DNA of 7,157 nucleotides, from assembly GCA_934565415.1 (NCBI GenBank), contig CAKTHQ010000069.1, positions 1-7,157 of the forward strand, given 5' to 3'. The notes below the pieces were generated by a model. The model searched no databases, had not been told where the DNA came from, and saw only the letters and a program-made list of their open reading frames with translations. The first letter of the stretch is position 1. Each line of letters opens with the position of its first letter. Positions 1 through 5,927 of this stretch are shown one piece after another. This DNA is from an uncultured Oscillospiraceae bacterium. Its GTDB lineage: Bacteria; Bacillota; Clostridia; Oscillospirales; Oscillospiraceae. The translations under genes were made by a program, and so were the position numbers.

Positions 1-1
1 T

Positions 2-77
<76 letters not shown>

Positions 78-105
78 ATATGTAAAAGGAAGAAACCTTA
101 ACTTG

Positions 106-182
106 TGGTGGGCCTTCAGGGACTCGAACCCGGGACTATCCGGTTATGAGCCGGAGGCTCTGACCAACTGAGCTAAAGGCCC
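106..182 (-). tRNA. tRNA with anticodon CAT (Ile2 k2C-type or elongator Met)
   Basis: The minus strand from 182 to 106 folds as a 77-nt tRNA. GGGCCTT pairs with AAGGCCC, the D arm contains TAGCTCAGTTGGTCAGAGC, the anticodon stem TCCGG/CCGGA closes the loop CTCATAA (anticodon CAT), the T arm carries GGTTCGAGTCC, and ACCA is encoded at the 3' end. The fully paired position 1-72 argues against initiator tRNA-Met. C4-G69 and C5-G68 are the acceptor pairs known from E. coli to favour TilS lysidine modification. The overall sequence also resembles my recollection of the B. subtilis Ile2 tRNA. Ile2 is therefore favoured, but elongator Met cannot be excluded from this window. Confidence 0.93.
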
Positions 183-191
183 GTTCAATCA

Positions 192-207
192 AGTGACGCT
201 CGTCACT
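192..207 (-). other. Leader hairpin in front of the tRNA unit
   Basis: AGTGAC and GTCACT form a perfect 6-bp stem around a 4-nt loop. It lies between the predicted transcription start (about 209-210) and the first tRNA nucleotide at 182. In the precursor RNA it would sit almost at the 5' end, leaving 9 nt before the mature tRNA. A role in precursor stability or RNase P processing is possible but is inference only. Confidence 0.5.
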
Positions 208-216
208 ACGGGTGGC

Positions 217-264
217 ATTATAGCATGGGAGCGCAGGTTTGTCAAGAAAAAAGTTTTTTATTTT
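217..264 (-). promoter_or_regulatory. Strong sigma-A promoter of the tRNA unit, with UP-like tract
   Basis: On the minus strand the -35 is TTGACA (245..240) and the -10 is TATAAT (222..217), both perfect consensus, with a 17-bp spacer. TGC directly precedes the -10, giving an extended -10. Upstream of the -35 at 264..246 is an A-tract followed by a T-tract, resembling an UP element. This is the best promoter in the window and fits a stable-RNA unit. Confidence 0.9.
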
Positions 265-340
265 CCGTTAAGTATGTGTCCATTTATAAAAAAGGAACAA
301 ATTGCAATTTGCTCTTGCATAGCTGGGCAGAACAAATGCA

Positions 341-379
341 TACGGCCTGTATGCTGCCAAAAACAGCGCACAGGCCGTA
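341..379 (-). terminator. Terminator-like hairpin after the LRR lipoprotein gene
   Basis: TACGGCCTGT (341-350) and ACAGGCCGTA (370-379) form a perfect 10-bp stem. After a short mismatch, an inner GCTG/CAGC stem continues it around a 7-nt loop. The hairpin starts 2 nt after the stop codon of the lipoprotein gene. On the minus strand the following bases (TGCATTTGTTCTG) are only moderately T-rich, so an efficient intrinsic terminator is likely but not certain. The same stem on the plus strand is followed by ATTTATTTT. Confidence 0.6.
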
Positions 380-381
380 AT

Positions 382-1890
382 TTATTTTGCTGCCACGGTA
401 GGCTGGGGCATATCGTCGTAGCCGAAGACTTCGCGGACCTTTTTGTAGATTTCGGTATAGGTCTTGCCGTTGTCCACATACCGCCAGCCGGCGCCGGCGT
501 AGGGCTCCTTGCCATAGAAATTGGTGACGCAGTTGGGGTGGATTTCTTTAAACACCTTCTGCTCCGCGGCGCCTACCCGGGTCTGTTTGCACATAAACTG
601 CTCCAGAGGCAGGCCGTCCAGGGCGGTGAGACTGGAGATTTTGGAGTAGCAGATATTCAGGTTTTTCAGGTTCTCGCAGCCGGCCAAAGCATCGATGTTT
701 TCCAGCTTATAGCAGTAGGCCAGCTCCAGAAATTCCAGCTTCTTGCAGTTTTCAAAGCCCGTCAGCTCCTTAACGGCGCAGCCGGAGGCAATGAGAATTT
801 CCAGGTCCGGCATATAGCCTACGAAGGACAGGTCCGTCAATGTCTCGTTGTGGCCAATGTCCATGTATTTGGTCCGCCAGCAGTACTTCAGGGCTTCGGA
901 GGTGTCGTCGAAGACATTATATACGGCCCGGATGGTCTCCACATTGGTCATGGCGCTGTATTTGCCGAACTGGATCCGCCATACCAGCTCCGTTCTGGGG
1001 AACTCTGCCCGAATTTCGGCCATCTGCTCATTGCTCAGGCCGCAGTTTTCCAGGATGAAGGCCTTGCAGTCCGTCATGGCCCCCAGGGCGGCCCGGAGGG
1101 TGGGGATGTCCTCCTCCGTCAGGCTCAGGTTTTTAAAGCTGACCTGTTCATCGTCTGTGGAAATGGTGGAGCCAAACAGGGTAAAGGTATAGTGGAAGCT
1201 GGCCTGGGGGGCGGCGTTGGCCAACACCTGTACATCCTCGAGGCTCAGATTGCTTTTTCCGTCGGCGGACATAAATTCCACTTTGGTAAGTTCCGGCATC
1301 CGGCCCAGGGTCTCCGCCGCTGCCAGCACATCGGAAGAGGCCAGGGCGGACAGATCTACCTGGGTGGTGTCGGCGGTGTATTCCTTCCCGGCCAGGCCTA
1401 AGGTGTAGCTGATCTCCATGTCCGGGTATTTCTGGGCCAGAGTATCCAGCTCCTCGGCGGTGAGATTGGTTTTGGGAAGGACAAGGCGCTTGGTGTCCTT
1501 TAAATACTGCAGGTTGGTAGATAGGGTTTCGAAGTCTGTATCCTGGGCATTCAGGCTGATCTCCTCGATGCCGTGGGGCACCTCCACATTGCCCAGGGAT
1601 ACGGTATAGGATACCAGCACCTCCGGATGGTTCCGGGCGTAGACCTCCAATGCCGGGTAGCAGGTGCTGCCGGTGGCATCCAGGGTTTTCAGGTTTTTAT
1701 AATTTTCCAGCTGGCCCACGGTTTCGTAGGTCACCACCATGGTCAGGTTTTCTGCGAGCAGGGCCGGATCCTCCGTCACCTGGGTGGGGGCGGTGGCCTG
1801 CTCTACGGTGGCCTTGGCCGTACCGCAGCCGGGCAGGGCCAGCAGGGAAAGAGTTACGGTAGAAACAACAAGAATTTTGCGCAAACCCAT
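382..1890 (-). CDS. LRR-containing repeat lipoprotein, function unknown
   Basis: This encodes a 502-residue exported lipoprotein that I do not recognise as a named family. Residues 1-21 form a signal peptide (MGLRK followed by a hydrophobic stretch) ending in the lipobox LPGC, with Cys22 as the likely lipidation site. A polar linker follows to about 48. Residues ~57-322 contain four degenerate repeats of about 65 residues. Each has a helix-like Leu-rich half, then a pattern like YPDMEISYTLGLAGK (91-101, 155-169, 227-241, 297-311). Residues ~350-435 are three to four 22-23-residue leucine-rich repeats with Cys at the usual Asn position (Cys371, 393, 414). The C-terminal ~65 residues have no recognisable domain. 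The ATG at 1890 has GGAGG at 1901..1897, 6 nt upstream. A ligand-binding or surface-scaffold role is inferred from LRR families. It has its own promoter, so it is probably monocistronic. Confidence 0.9.
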   Translation of the reverse strand: MGLRKILVVSTVTLSLLALPGCGTAKATVEQATAPTQVTEDPALLAENLTMVVTYETVGQLENYKNLKTLDATGSTCYPALEVYARNHPEVLVSYTVSLGNVEVPHGIEEISLNAQDTDFETLSTNLQYLKDTKRLVLPKTNLTAEELDTLAQKYPDMEISYTLGLAGKEYTADTTQVDLSALASSDVLAAAETLGRMPELTKVEFMSADGKSNLSLEDVQVLANAAPQASFHYTFTLFGSTISTDDEQVSFKNLSLTEEDIPTLRAALGAMTDCKAFILENCGLSNEQMAEIRAEFPRTELVWRIQFGKYSAMTNVETIRAVYNVFDDTSEALKYCWRTKYMDIGHNETLTDLSFVGYMPDLEILIASGCAVKELTGFENCKKLEFLELAYCYKLENIDALAGCENLKNLNICYSKISSLTALDGLPLEQFMCKQTRVGAAEQKVFKEIHPNCVTNFYGKEPYAGAGWRYVDNGKTYTEIYKKVREVFGYDDMPQPTVAAK

Positions 1891-1919
1891 TTGGGGCCTC
1901 CATATCGAGATAATAAAAA

Positions 1920-1948
1920 ACTATAGCACAGCCGGGGGGAAAATGCAA
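1920..1948 (-). promoter_or_regulatory. Promoter of the LRR lipoprotein gene
   Basis: On the minus strand the -10 is TATAGT (1925..1920), preceded by TGC (extended -10). After a 17-bp spacer the -35 is TTGCAT (1948..1943), a poor match that the extended -10 may compensate. The predicted start lies about 23 nt before the GGAGG ribosome binding site. The -35 begins only 6 bp from the edge of the inverted-repeat element at 1955-2081. Confidence 0.65.
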
Positions 1949-1954
1949 GAAAAT

Positions 1955-2081
1955 AGACTGTTAAAATCTGCTGCCAAAACGAAGTGGCATACACGTTGAT
2001 GCGGCAACTTCCTGGATGGTCCGGGGGATTGCCACACCAGCGCGGGTGCTGGTTCGCAATGACAGAATGTTTTAACAGTCT
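1955..2081. repeat. 127-bp MITE-like element with 12-bp terminal inverted repeats
   Basis: AGACTGTTAAAA (1955-1966) and TTTTAACAGTCT (2070-2081) are perfect 12-bp inverted repeats bounding 127 bp with no coding potential. Inside are two further palindromes. One at 1981-2011 has GAAGT and GCAT arms pairing with ATGC and ACTTC. The other at 2028-2060 has ATTGC and ACCAGC pairing with GCTGGT and GCAAT. The second resembles the 'CATTGCGA...GGCAATC' type of dispersed palindromic repeat that I recall from many Clostridia genomes. No target-site duplication is evident. It fills most of the gap between the rnpB 3' end and the lipoprotein promoter. It could be a non-autonomous transposable element or an rnpB-downstream structure. 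Confidence 0.65.
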
Positions 2082-2090
2082 TTCTTTTCA

Positions 2091-2548
2091 AAAAGCGACT
2101 GAGCCTATAAGCCGGGTTCTGTTTAAACAGCCATCTATCTAGCCCCGCAATTGCTCACGGGATCAAGCCACCTCTTGGGGACGGCCGGGCAAGCCTGTTG
2201 TCCCACACACGGTGTTGCTCCGGATAGAGTTTACATCATAAAACCCATGTTACCATGGGCTGGGTGCGCTCTTACCGCACCTTTTCAGCCTTACTCGTCG
2301 GCACAAGCTCCATATCCCTCGACCTGCCGCAAGCGGCAGGTCTCGCTCATTTCGCTGCGCCTCCTCTCCCCACAAAAACAATGTTTTTGCGGGGGCCCCA
2401 ATAAAGGGGGACGGGCGGTATCTCTCTGTTGCACTTGTCCTGGGGTCACCCCCGGCGGGCGTTACCCGTTATCCTTGCCCTATGGAGCCCGGACTTTCCT
2501 CATCTGGGTCCTTTCGGTTCCCATCCGCGGCTGTCCAGCTCAGTCGAT
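2091..2548 (-). ncRNA. rnpB: RNase P RNA, type A, with enlarged P12
   Basis: This is the catalytic RNA that trims the 5' leader of precursor tRNAs. On the minus strand the near-universal blocks occur in order: GAGGAAAGTCCGGGCTCC, GTGCAACAGAGAG, GGTGCGGTAAGAGCGCACC, AAACTC...CCGGAGCAA, and ACAGAACCCGGCTTATAGGC. The P1 helix is visible as CGACTGAGC (2546..2538) pairing with GCTCAGTCG (2104..2096), followed by five T. The GGU that pairs with the tRNA CCA end is at 2172..2170 within AGAGGTGGCTTGA. P3 is short and capped by a GAAA loop. The GTGCAACAGAGAG region and the P16-P18 layout indicate type A, usual for Clostridia. The length of about 458 nt exceeds the 377 nt of E. coli, mostly because of P12. 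The ends are inferred from the promoter and P1. Confidence 0.96.
2321..2394 (-). other. Extra hairpins in the rnpB P12 region
   Basis: Two strong hairpins sit where P12 is expected. The first (2394..2368) pairs CCCCGCAAAAAC with GTTTTTGTGGGG around a 3-nt loop, with one G-U pair. The second (2342..2321) pairs GACCTGCCG with CGGCAGGTC around the stable tetraloop CTTG. A smaller CCCC/GGGG hairpin precedes them at about 2396-2410. About 132 nt separate the conserved AACAGAGAG from CTGAAAAGGTGCGG, against about 39 nt in E. coli. Confidence 0.7.
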
Positions 2549-2553
2549 AATCT

Positions 2554-2582
2554 ATTGTACACGTATTTTGGAGAAAAGTCAA
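2554..2582 (-). promoter_or_regulatory. rnpB promoter
   Basis: On the minus strand the -35 is TTGACT (2582..2577) and the -10 is TACAAT (2559..2554), each five of six consensus bases, with a 17-bp spacer. The predicted start near A2548 lies 2 nt before the first base of the P1 helix, which independently supports both calls. It occupies the short gap after the exonuclease stop codon. Confidence 0.85.
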
Positions 2583-2589
2583 ACAAAAA

Positions 2590-3342
2590 TCACAGCTCTA
2601 TTCCCAGCACCACCGGGCAGTGGTCGGACCCCAGAACACTTGTCTCAATTTTGGCATCCAGAATCTTCTCCGCGATCCGGTCGGACACCAGGAAATAGTC
2701 GATGCGCCAGCCGGCGTTCTTGGCCCGGGCCTGGAAGCGGTAGGACCACCAGGAGTATTCGATCTTGTCCGGATACAGGCGCCGGTAGCTGTCCGTAAAG
2801 CCGCAGGAAAGAAGGGCCTGGAAGGCCTCCCGCTCCTGGATGGAGTAACCGGCGTTGCCTTCGTTGGATTTTGGGTTTTTCAGGTCGATGGCCGTGGCGG
2901 CTACGTTCAGGTCCCCGCAGATAATGACGGGCTTCTGGACATCCAGTTTTTTCAGATATTCCCGGAAGGCACTTTCCCAGGCAAGCCGGTGGTCGATCCG
3001 CGCCAGCTCCTGCTGGGCGTTGGGGGTGTAGCAGGTGACGAGATAAAAGCCCGGGTATTCCAGGGTGATGAGCCGCCCCTCGGTATCCAGCTCCGGGACG
3101 CCCACGCCGTAGGTAACGGAAAGAGGCTCGTGCTTGGCGAAAATAGCGGTGCCGGAGTAGCCCTTTTTCTCGGCGGAGTTCCAGTACTGGGTATAGCCCG
3201 GGGTGTTTAATTCGATTTGATGGGGTTGGAGCTTGGTTTCCTGCAGGCAGAAAAAGTCCGCGTCCGCCTGGGCAAAGTAGTCTTCAAACCCCTTGGCCAC
3301 ACAGGCCCGCAGGCCGTTTACGTTCCAGGATACAAATTTCAT
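2590..3342 (-). CDS. exoA: Exodeoxyribonuclease III / AP endonuclease
   Basis: This is an ExoIII-family (Xth/ExoA) nuclease that cuts DNA 5' of abasic sites and removes 3' blocking groups in base excision repair in the cytoplasm. Its 250 residues match the usual length of the bacterial family. Visible motifs of the endonuclease/exonuclease/phosphatase fold are SWNVNGLRA (Asn7), LQETK (Glu35), the YTPNA tyrosine (Tyr105), GDLNVA (Asp144, Asn146), WRIDYFLVS (Asp215) and SDHCPV (Asp240, His241). All catalytic residues are present. The ATG at 3342 overlaps the TGA of the upstream lipoprotein by 4 nt (ATGA), and AGAAAGGA lies 7 nt upstream. It is the last protein gene of the regulator operon. No hairpin terminator is visible before the rnpB promoter, so some read-through into rnpB is possible. 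Confidence 0.96.
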   Translation of the reverse strand: MKFVSWNVNGLRACVAKGFEDYFAQADADFFCLQETKLQPHQIELNTPGYTQYWNSAEKKGYSGTAIFAKHEPLSVTYGVGVPELDTEGRLITLEYPGFYLVTCYTPNAQQELARIDHRLAWESAFREYLKKLDVQKPVIICGDLNVAATAIDLKNPKSNEGNAGYSIQEREAFQALLSCGFTDSYRRLYPDKIEYSWWSYRFQARAKNAGWRIDYFLVSDRIAEKILDAKIETSVLGSDHCPVVLGIEL

Positions 3343-3830
3343 GGGGTGGTCCTTTCTGTTTCTTCCGTCCCCAGGCTGGCGCTGGTGTCCTGGAAGGTCA
3401 GCATATCTTCTTCCAGGGTGAGCCGCCGGTCGCCGCTTTGGAGGATCAGGGTATTGGTGCCGGTGAAGGCGAAGCAGGTTTTGGCCAGACAGGAGGCGGC
3501 CAGGGTAAAGGAAATGTCCGTCATCCGGTTGCCAACGGAGGAGAGCCGGACGGTGACGGTGTTGCCGTCAATCTGAGCGCTTTCCAGGCGGACATCGCTG
3601 GGATACACGGCTTCCAGAGCCTCATCCTGGGGGCCCAGCAGATACAGGCGGAGAACATAGCTTAATTCCGCCTGGGTCACATCCCGGGTCTCAAACCCGA
3701 CGGCCCCTCCGGTGATCTGGTAGACATAATCTTTTCGGGGGTAGTAAAAGCGGATGCCTGAGGGCTCTGCTTTTTTTCCACAGCCAAAAAGCAGCAGGCA
3801 AGCGAGCAGCAAAGAGGCAATGCGTTTCAC
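3339..3830 (-). CDS. GerMN-domain lipoprotein
   Basis: This is a 163-residue exported lipoprotein. Residues 1-16 form a signal peptide (MKRIASLLLACLLL) ending in the lipobox LFGC, with Cys17 as the likely lipidation site. Residues ~26-135 fit a GerMN domain: an initial FYYP strand, then LRLYLLGPQDEALEAVYPSD and the block SAQIDGNTVTVRLSS, a typical GerMN pattern. The domain is named from the spore-germination protein GerM and also occurs in LpqB, the lipoprotein encoded after MtrAB in actinobacteria. The start is GTG at 3830, overlapping the kinase TGA (GTGA), with GGAGG at 3845..3841. The position directly after a kinase suggests an envelope accessory factor for signalling, which is inference. 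The family call rests on motif reading only. Confidence 0.8.
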   Translation of the reverse strand: MKRIASLLLACLLLFGCGKKAEPSGIRFYYPRKDYVYQITGGAVGFETRDVTQAELSYVLRLYLLGPQDEALEAVYPSDVRLESAQIDGNTVTVRLSSVGNRMTDISFTLAASCLAKTCFAFTGTNTLILQSGDRRLTLEEDMLTFQDTSASLGTEETERTTP

Positions 3831-5197
3831 AGGTCGTCCACCTCCGTATCGAACATGGGGAAGGTTACAATAAAGGTGGTGCCCTTGCCCGGGGCGCTGT
3901 CCACCTGAATTTCTCCCCGGTTCCGGTTGACAATGGCCCTTACAATGGCCAGCCCCAGGCCGCTGCCGCCGGTTTGCCGGGAGCGGGCCTTGTCCACCCG
4001 GTAGAACCGCTCGAAGATGTGGCTCAAGGCTTCCGGGGGAATTCCCGTGCCGGTGTCTGCCACGGTAAGCAGGGCCCCGTCAGCCGTGCGTCCCAGGGTT
4101 ACGGTAACGCTGCCGGGAGGGCTGTTGTATTTGATTCCGTTTTCAATCAGATTAAAGACGATTTGATACAGGTCGTCCTCCGTAATCAGGACGGTGCTGT
4201 CCTCTTCCAGGTGTGTAACGATGGTAACATTGTTCTTTTCACCCACCGGGCGCAGCATCCGTACCACCCGCTGGACCGTCGGGGCCATGTGAATCAGCTC
4301 GCTTTCCGGCATTTCCTGGCTGTCTACCTTGGTCAGGGACAAAAGCTTGGCGGTCATCCGGTTCAAACGCTCGGCCTCGCTGCCGATGTCCTCTACAAAT
4401 TCCCGCATGGTTTCGGTATCCATATCATTTTGCAAAATGGAATCCGTCAGCAGCTTGATGGAGGCCAGGGGGGTTTTTAACTCGTGGGAGGCGTCGGAAA
4501 CAAACCGGCGGCGCTTTTCCTCCGAAGTCTGAAGACGCTCCGTCAGGTCGTTGAATTCGCTGGCCAATACGGTCAGCTCGTCATTGCCGCCGATGTTGAC
4601 TTTCTCTGTGTAGTTGCCCTGCTGGATGATGTGCATAGAGTCCAGGATGGCGCTCATCCGCCGGGAGAAGTGCCGGGAGTAGGCCAGAGAGAAGACGATG
4701 ACGGCCAGCTCCAAAATCACGGTAATCCGGGCAATGGTCCCCAGGAGCTGATCGATGACGGCACCCTGGGCATTGTCGTATTCCGCGACATACACGCATC
4801 CGGCGATGGATCCGCCGCTGACAATGGGGGTAGAGGCCCGGGAAATCATGGCAGAGTCGTGATAACGCCAGGAGAATACATCGTTGCCTTGGCAGGCGCT
4901 CAGAATTTCCGGCAGCAGGGTATAGCTGCCCAGCTCGGCACCGGTGCTGTCGTAGATACACAAGCCGGTTTGGTCCGTAACAATGAGCCGGGAGGCCCGC
5001 AGGCTTTCCAGCTGACTGAGAACCCCGGAGACCGTGGTGTTGTTCCATACATCCAGGGTGGAGAGCTCATCGGATGCCAGCTGGCATTTTTCAATCATGG
5101 CGCTTTCCTTGTTTTCGTAAAACAGCCGCTGACTGAGCCGGGTGCAGATCAGATTCAGCATCACAAGCACCACTGCGGTAATGGCCACATAGGTCAT
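3827..5197 (-). CDS. Sensor histidine kinase, PhoR/WalK-like (in-frame part)
   Basis: This is a membrane sensor kinase partnered with the upstream response regulator. Numbering is from the first in-frame ATG at 5197 (456 residues). TM1 is about 2-18. An extracytoplasmic sensor region covers about 25-150, PDC/PAS-like by pattern (RLIVTDQTGLCIYDS and STPIVSGGSIAGCVYV). TM2 is about 152-173, followed by HAMP. The HisKA H-box SDASHELKTPL has phospho-acceptor His238. The HATPase has the N-box around NLIENGIKYN (Asn353), G1 DTGTG (Asp381), the F-box FERFYR and G2 GGSGLGL (410-416). All ATP-binding motifs are intact. This ATG has no Shine-Dalgarno and leaves almost nothing before TM1. The better start is ATG 5247, which overlaps the regulator stop but is in another frame across a C7 run. 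With one extra C the protein would start MTAPPIRSYRTAQF and have about 473 residues. Confidence 0.93.
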   Translation of the reverse strand: MTYVAITAVVLVMLNLICTRLSQRLFYENKESAMIEKCQLASDELSTLDVWNNTTVSGVLSQLESLRASRLIVTDQTGLCIYDSTGAELGSYTLLPEILSACQGNDVFSWRYHDSAMISRASTPIVSGGSIAGCVYVAEYDNAQGAVIDQLLGTIARITVILELAVIVFSLAYSRHFSRRMSAILDSMHIIQQGNYTEKVNIGGNDELTVLASEFNDLTERLQTSEEKRRRFVSDASHELKTPLASIKLLTDSILQNDMDTETMREFVEDIGSEAERLNRMTAKLLSLTKVDSQEMPESELIHMAPTVQRVVRMLRPVGEKNNVTIVTHLEEDSTVLITEDDLYQIVFNLIENGIKYNSPPGSVTVTLGRTADGALLTVADTGTGIPPEALSHIFERFYRVDKARSRQTGGSGLGLAIVRAIVNRNRGEIQVDSAPGKGTTFIVTFPMFDTEVDDL

Positions 5198-5247
5198 AGC
5201 GTAGTGAAACTGGGCGGTGCGATAGCTCCGGATGGGGGGGCGGTCAT
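5194..5247 (-). other. C7 tract and 17-codon minicistron at the kinase start
   Basis: The ATG at 5247..5245 overlaps the regulator TGA as ATGA. In its own frame it reads MTAPPSGAIAPPSFTTL and stops at TGA 5196..5194, which overlaps the in-frame kinase ATG 5197 as a second ATGA. A run of seven C lies at 5240..5234. Reading with eight C, or a -1 slip on C CCC CCA (5239..5233), joins this ATG directly to the kinase frame. Translation could otherwise be passed along by termination-reinitiation at both ATGA sites. Confidence 0.7.
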
Positions 5248-5924
5248 TTGCTGAAATAGTAACCAACCCCCCACTTGGTAAGAATATGCTGGGGCTGGGC
5301 CGGGTTTTCTTCCAGCTTTTCCCGCAGGCGGCGGATGTGGACATCAACGGTCCGAATATCGCTGCGGTATTCGTAGGCCCAGATGGTATCAAGTAAGGCT
5401 TCCCGGGAGTAAACCTTTCCGGCGTTGCGCATCAGGAATTCAATCACATCAAACTCTTTGGCCGTCAGCATGACGAGCTCTTCGCCCTTATAGGCATTTC
5501 GGGCATCCAGGTCCAGGGTGATGTTGCCGCCTGCCAGGCGATTGGGGGCTTCCTTTTTTTCACTGGGGCCTGCCCGGCGCAAAAGAGCCCGGATCCGGGC
5601 CTTCAGCTCCAGAATGTTAAAGGGTTTGGTCAGATAGTCGTCCGCTCCGTGGTCGAAGCCGATGAGCTTGTCCATATCCTCTACCTTGGCGGTGAGGAGA
5701 ATAATGGGGACATCGGAAAATTCCCGTATTTTGCTGCAGGCAGTCAGCCCATCCATAACGGGCATCATCACATCCAGAACGATCAGATCCGGCTGCTCCT
5801 TTTGAGTCAGCTCTACGGCCTCCTGGCCATTGGACCCGGTAATAACCTCGTAGCCCTCGCTTTTTAAATTGAACCGAATGCCCTTGACCAGCAGGGCTTC
5901 GTCGTCTACCACCAGAATTTTCAT
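5244..5924 (-). CDS. OmpR/PhoB-family response regulator
   Basis: This is a DNA-binding response regulator of 226 residues, normal for the family. The receiver domain (1-~118) has the acidic pair in ILVVDDE (Asp7, Asp8), phospho-acceptor Asp51 in LIVLDVMMPVMDG, Thr78 in LLTAK and Lys100 in LTKPF. A short linker (119-130) leads to a winged-helix domain (~131-226) with the LTAKEFDVIEFL start, recognition helix RTVDVHIRRLREKLE (191-205) and wing GVGYYF. The start is ATG 5924, with AAAGGAG at 5941..5935, 10 nt upstream. An in-frame ATG at 5945 would place that ribosome binding site inside the coding region and adds residues not seen in the family. It is the first gene of the regulator-kinase-lipoprotein-exoA operon. 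Its targets are unknown, but autoregulation and control of the divergent carboxypeptidase homologue are plausible. Confidence 0.96.
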   Translation of the reverse strand: MKILVVDDEALLVKGIRFNLKSEGYEVITGSNGQEAVELTQKEQPDLIVLDVMMPVMDGLTACSKIREFSDVPIILLTAKVEDMDKLIGFDHGADDYLTKPFNILELKARIRALLRRAGPSEKKEAPNRLAGGNITLDLDARNAYKGEELVMLTAKEFDVIEFLMRNAGKVYSREALLDTIWAYEYRSDIRTVDVHIRRLREKLEENPAQPQHILTKWGVGYYFSK

Positions 5925-5927
5925 GTG

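Noticed and set aside
298..311. 14-bp palindrome CAAATTGCAATTTG
   Set aside because: It lies downstream of the lipoprotein terminator hairpin and upstream of the tRNA promoter. It could be an operator but has no partner site or context, so it is not called.
193..1401. 402-codon open frame on the plus strand
   Set aside because: It lies antisense to the lipoprotein gene, which has a promoter, ribosome binding site, lipobox and repeats. The plus frame begins between the tRNA promoter and the tRNA and has no family motifs. It is a GC-rich shadow frame.
2151..2798. 215-codon open frame on the plus strand
   Set aside because: It covers the rnpB RNA antisense and runs into the 3' end of exoA. There are no protein motifs and the underlying sequence is explained by RNA structure.
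2620..3210. 196-codon open frame on the plus strand
   Set aside because: It is antisense to exoA, whose catalytic motifs are all intact.
3974..5254. Plus-strand open frames of 168 and 256 codons
   Set aside because: Both are antisense to the sensor kinase; their composition is Gly/Gln-rich as expected of shadows of GC-rich genes.
5198..5392. Upstream extension of the kinase to an ATG at 5392
   Set aside because: It would overlap about 150 bp of the regulator in another frame and add low-complexity residues unlike any kinase N terminus. The start is better explained at 5247 with a frame change, or at 5197.
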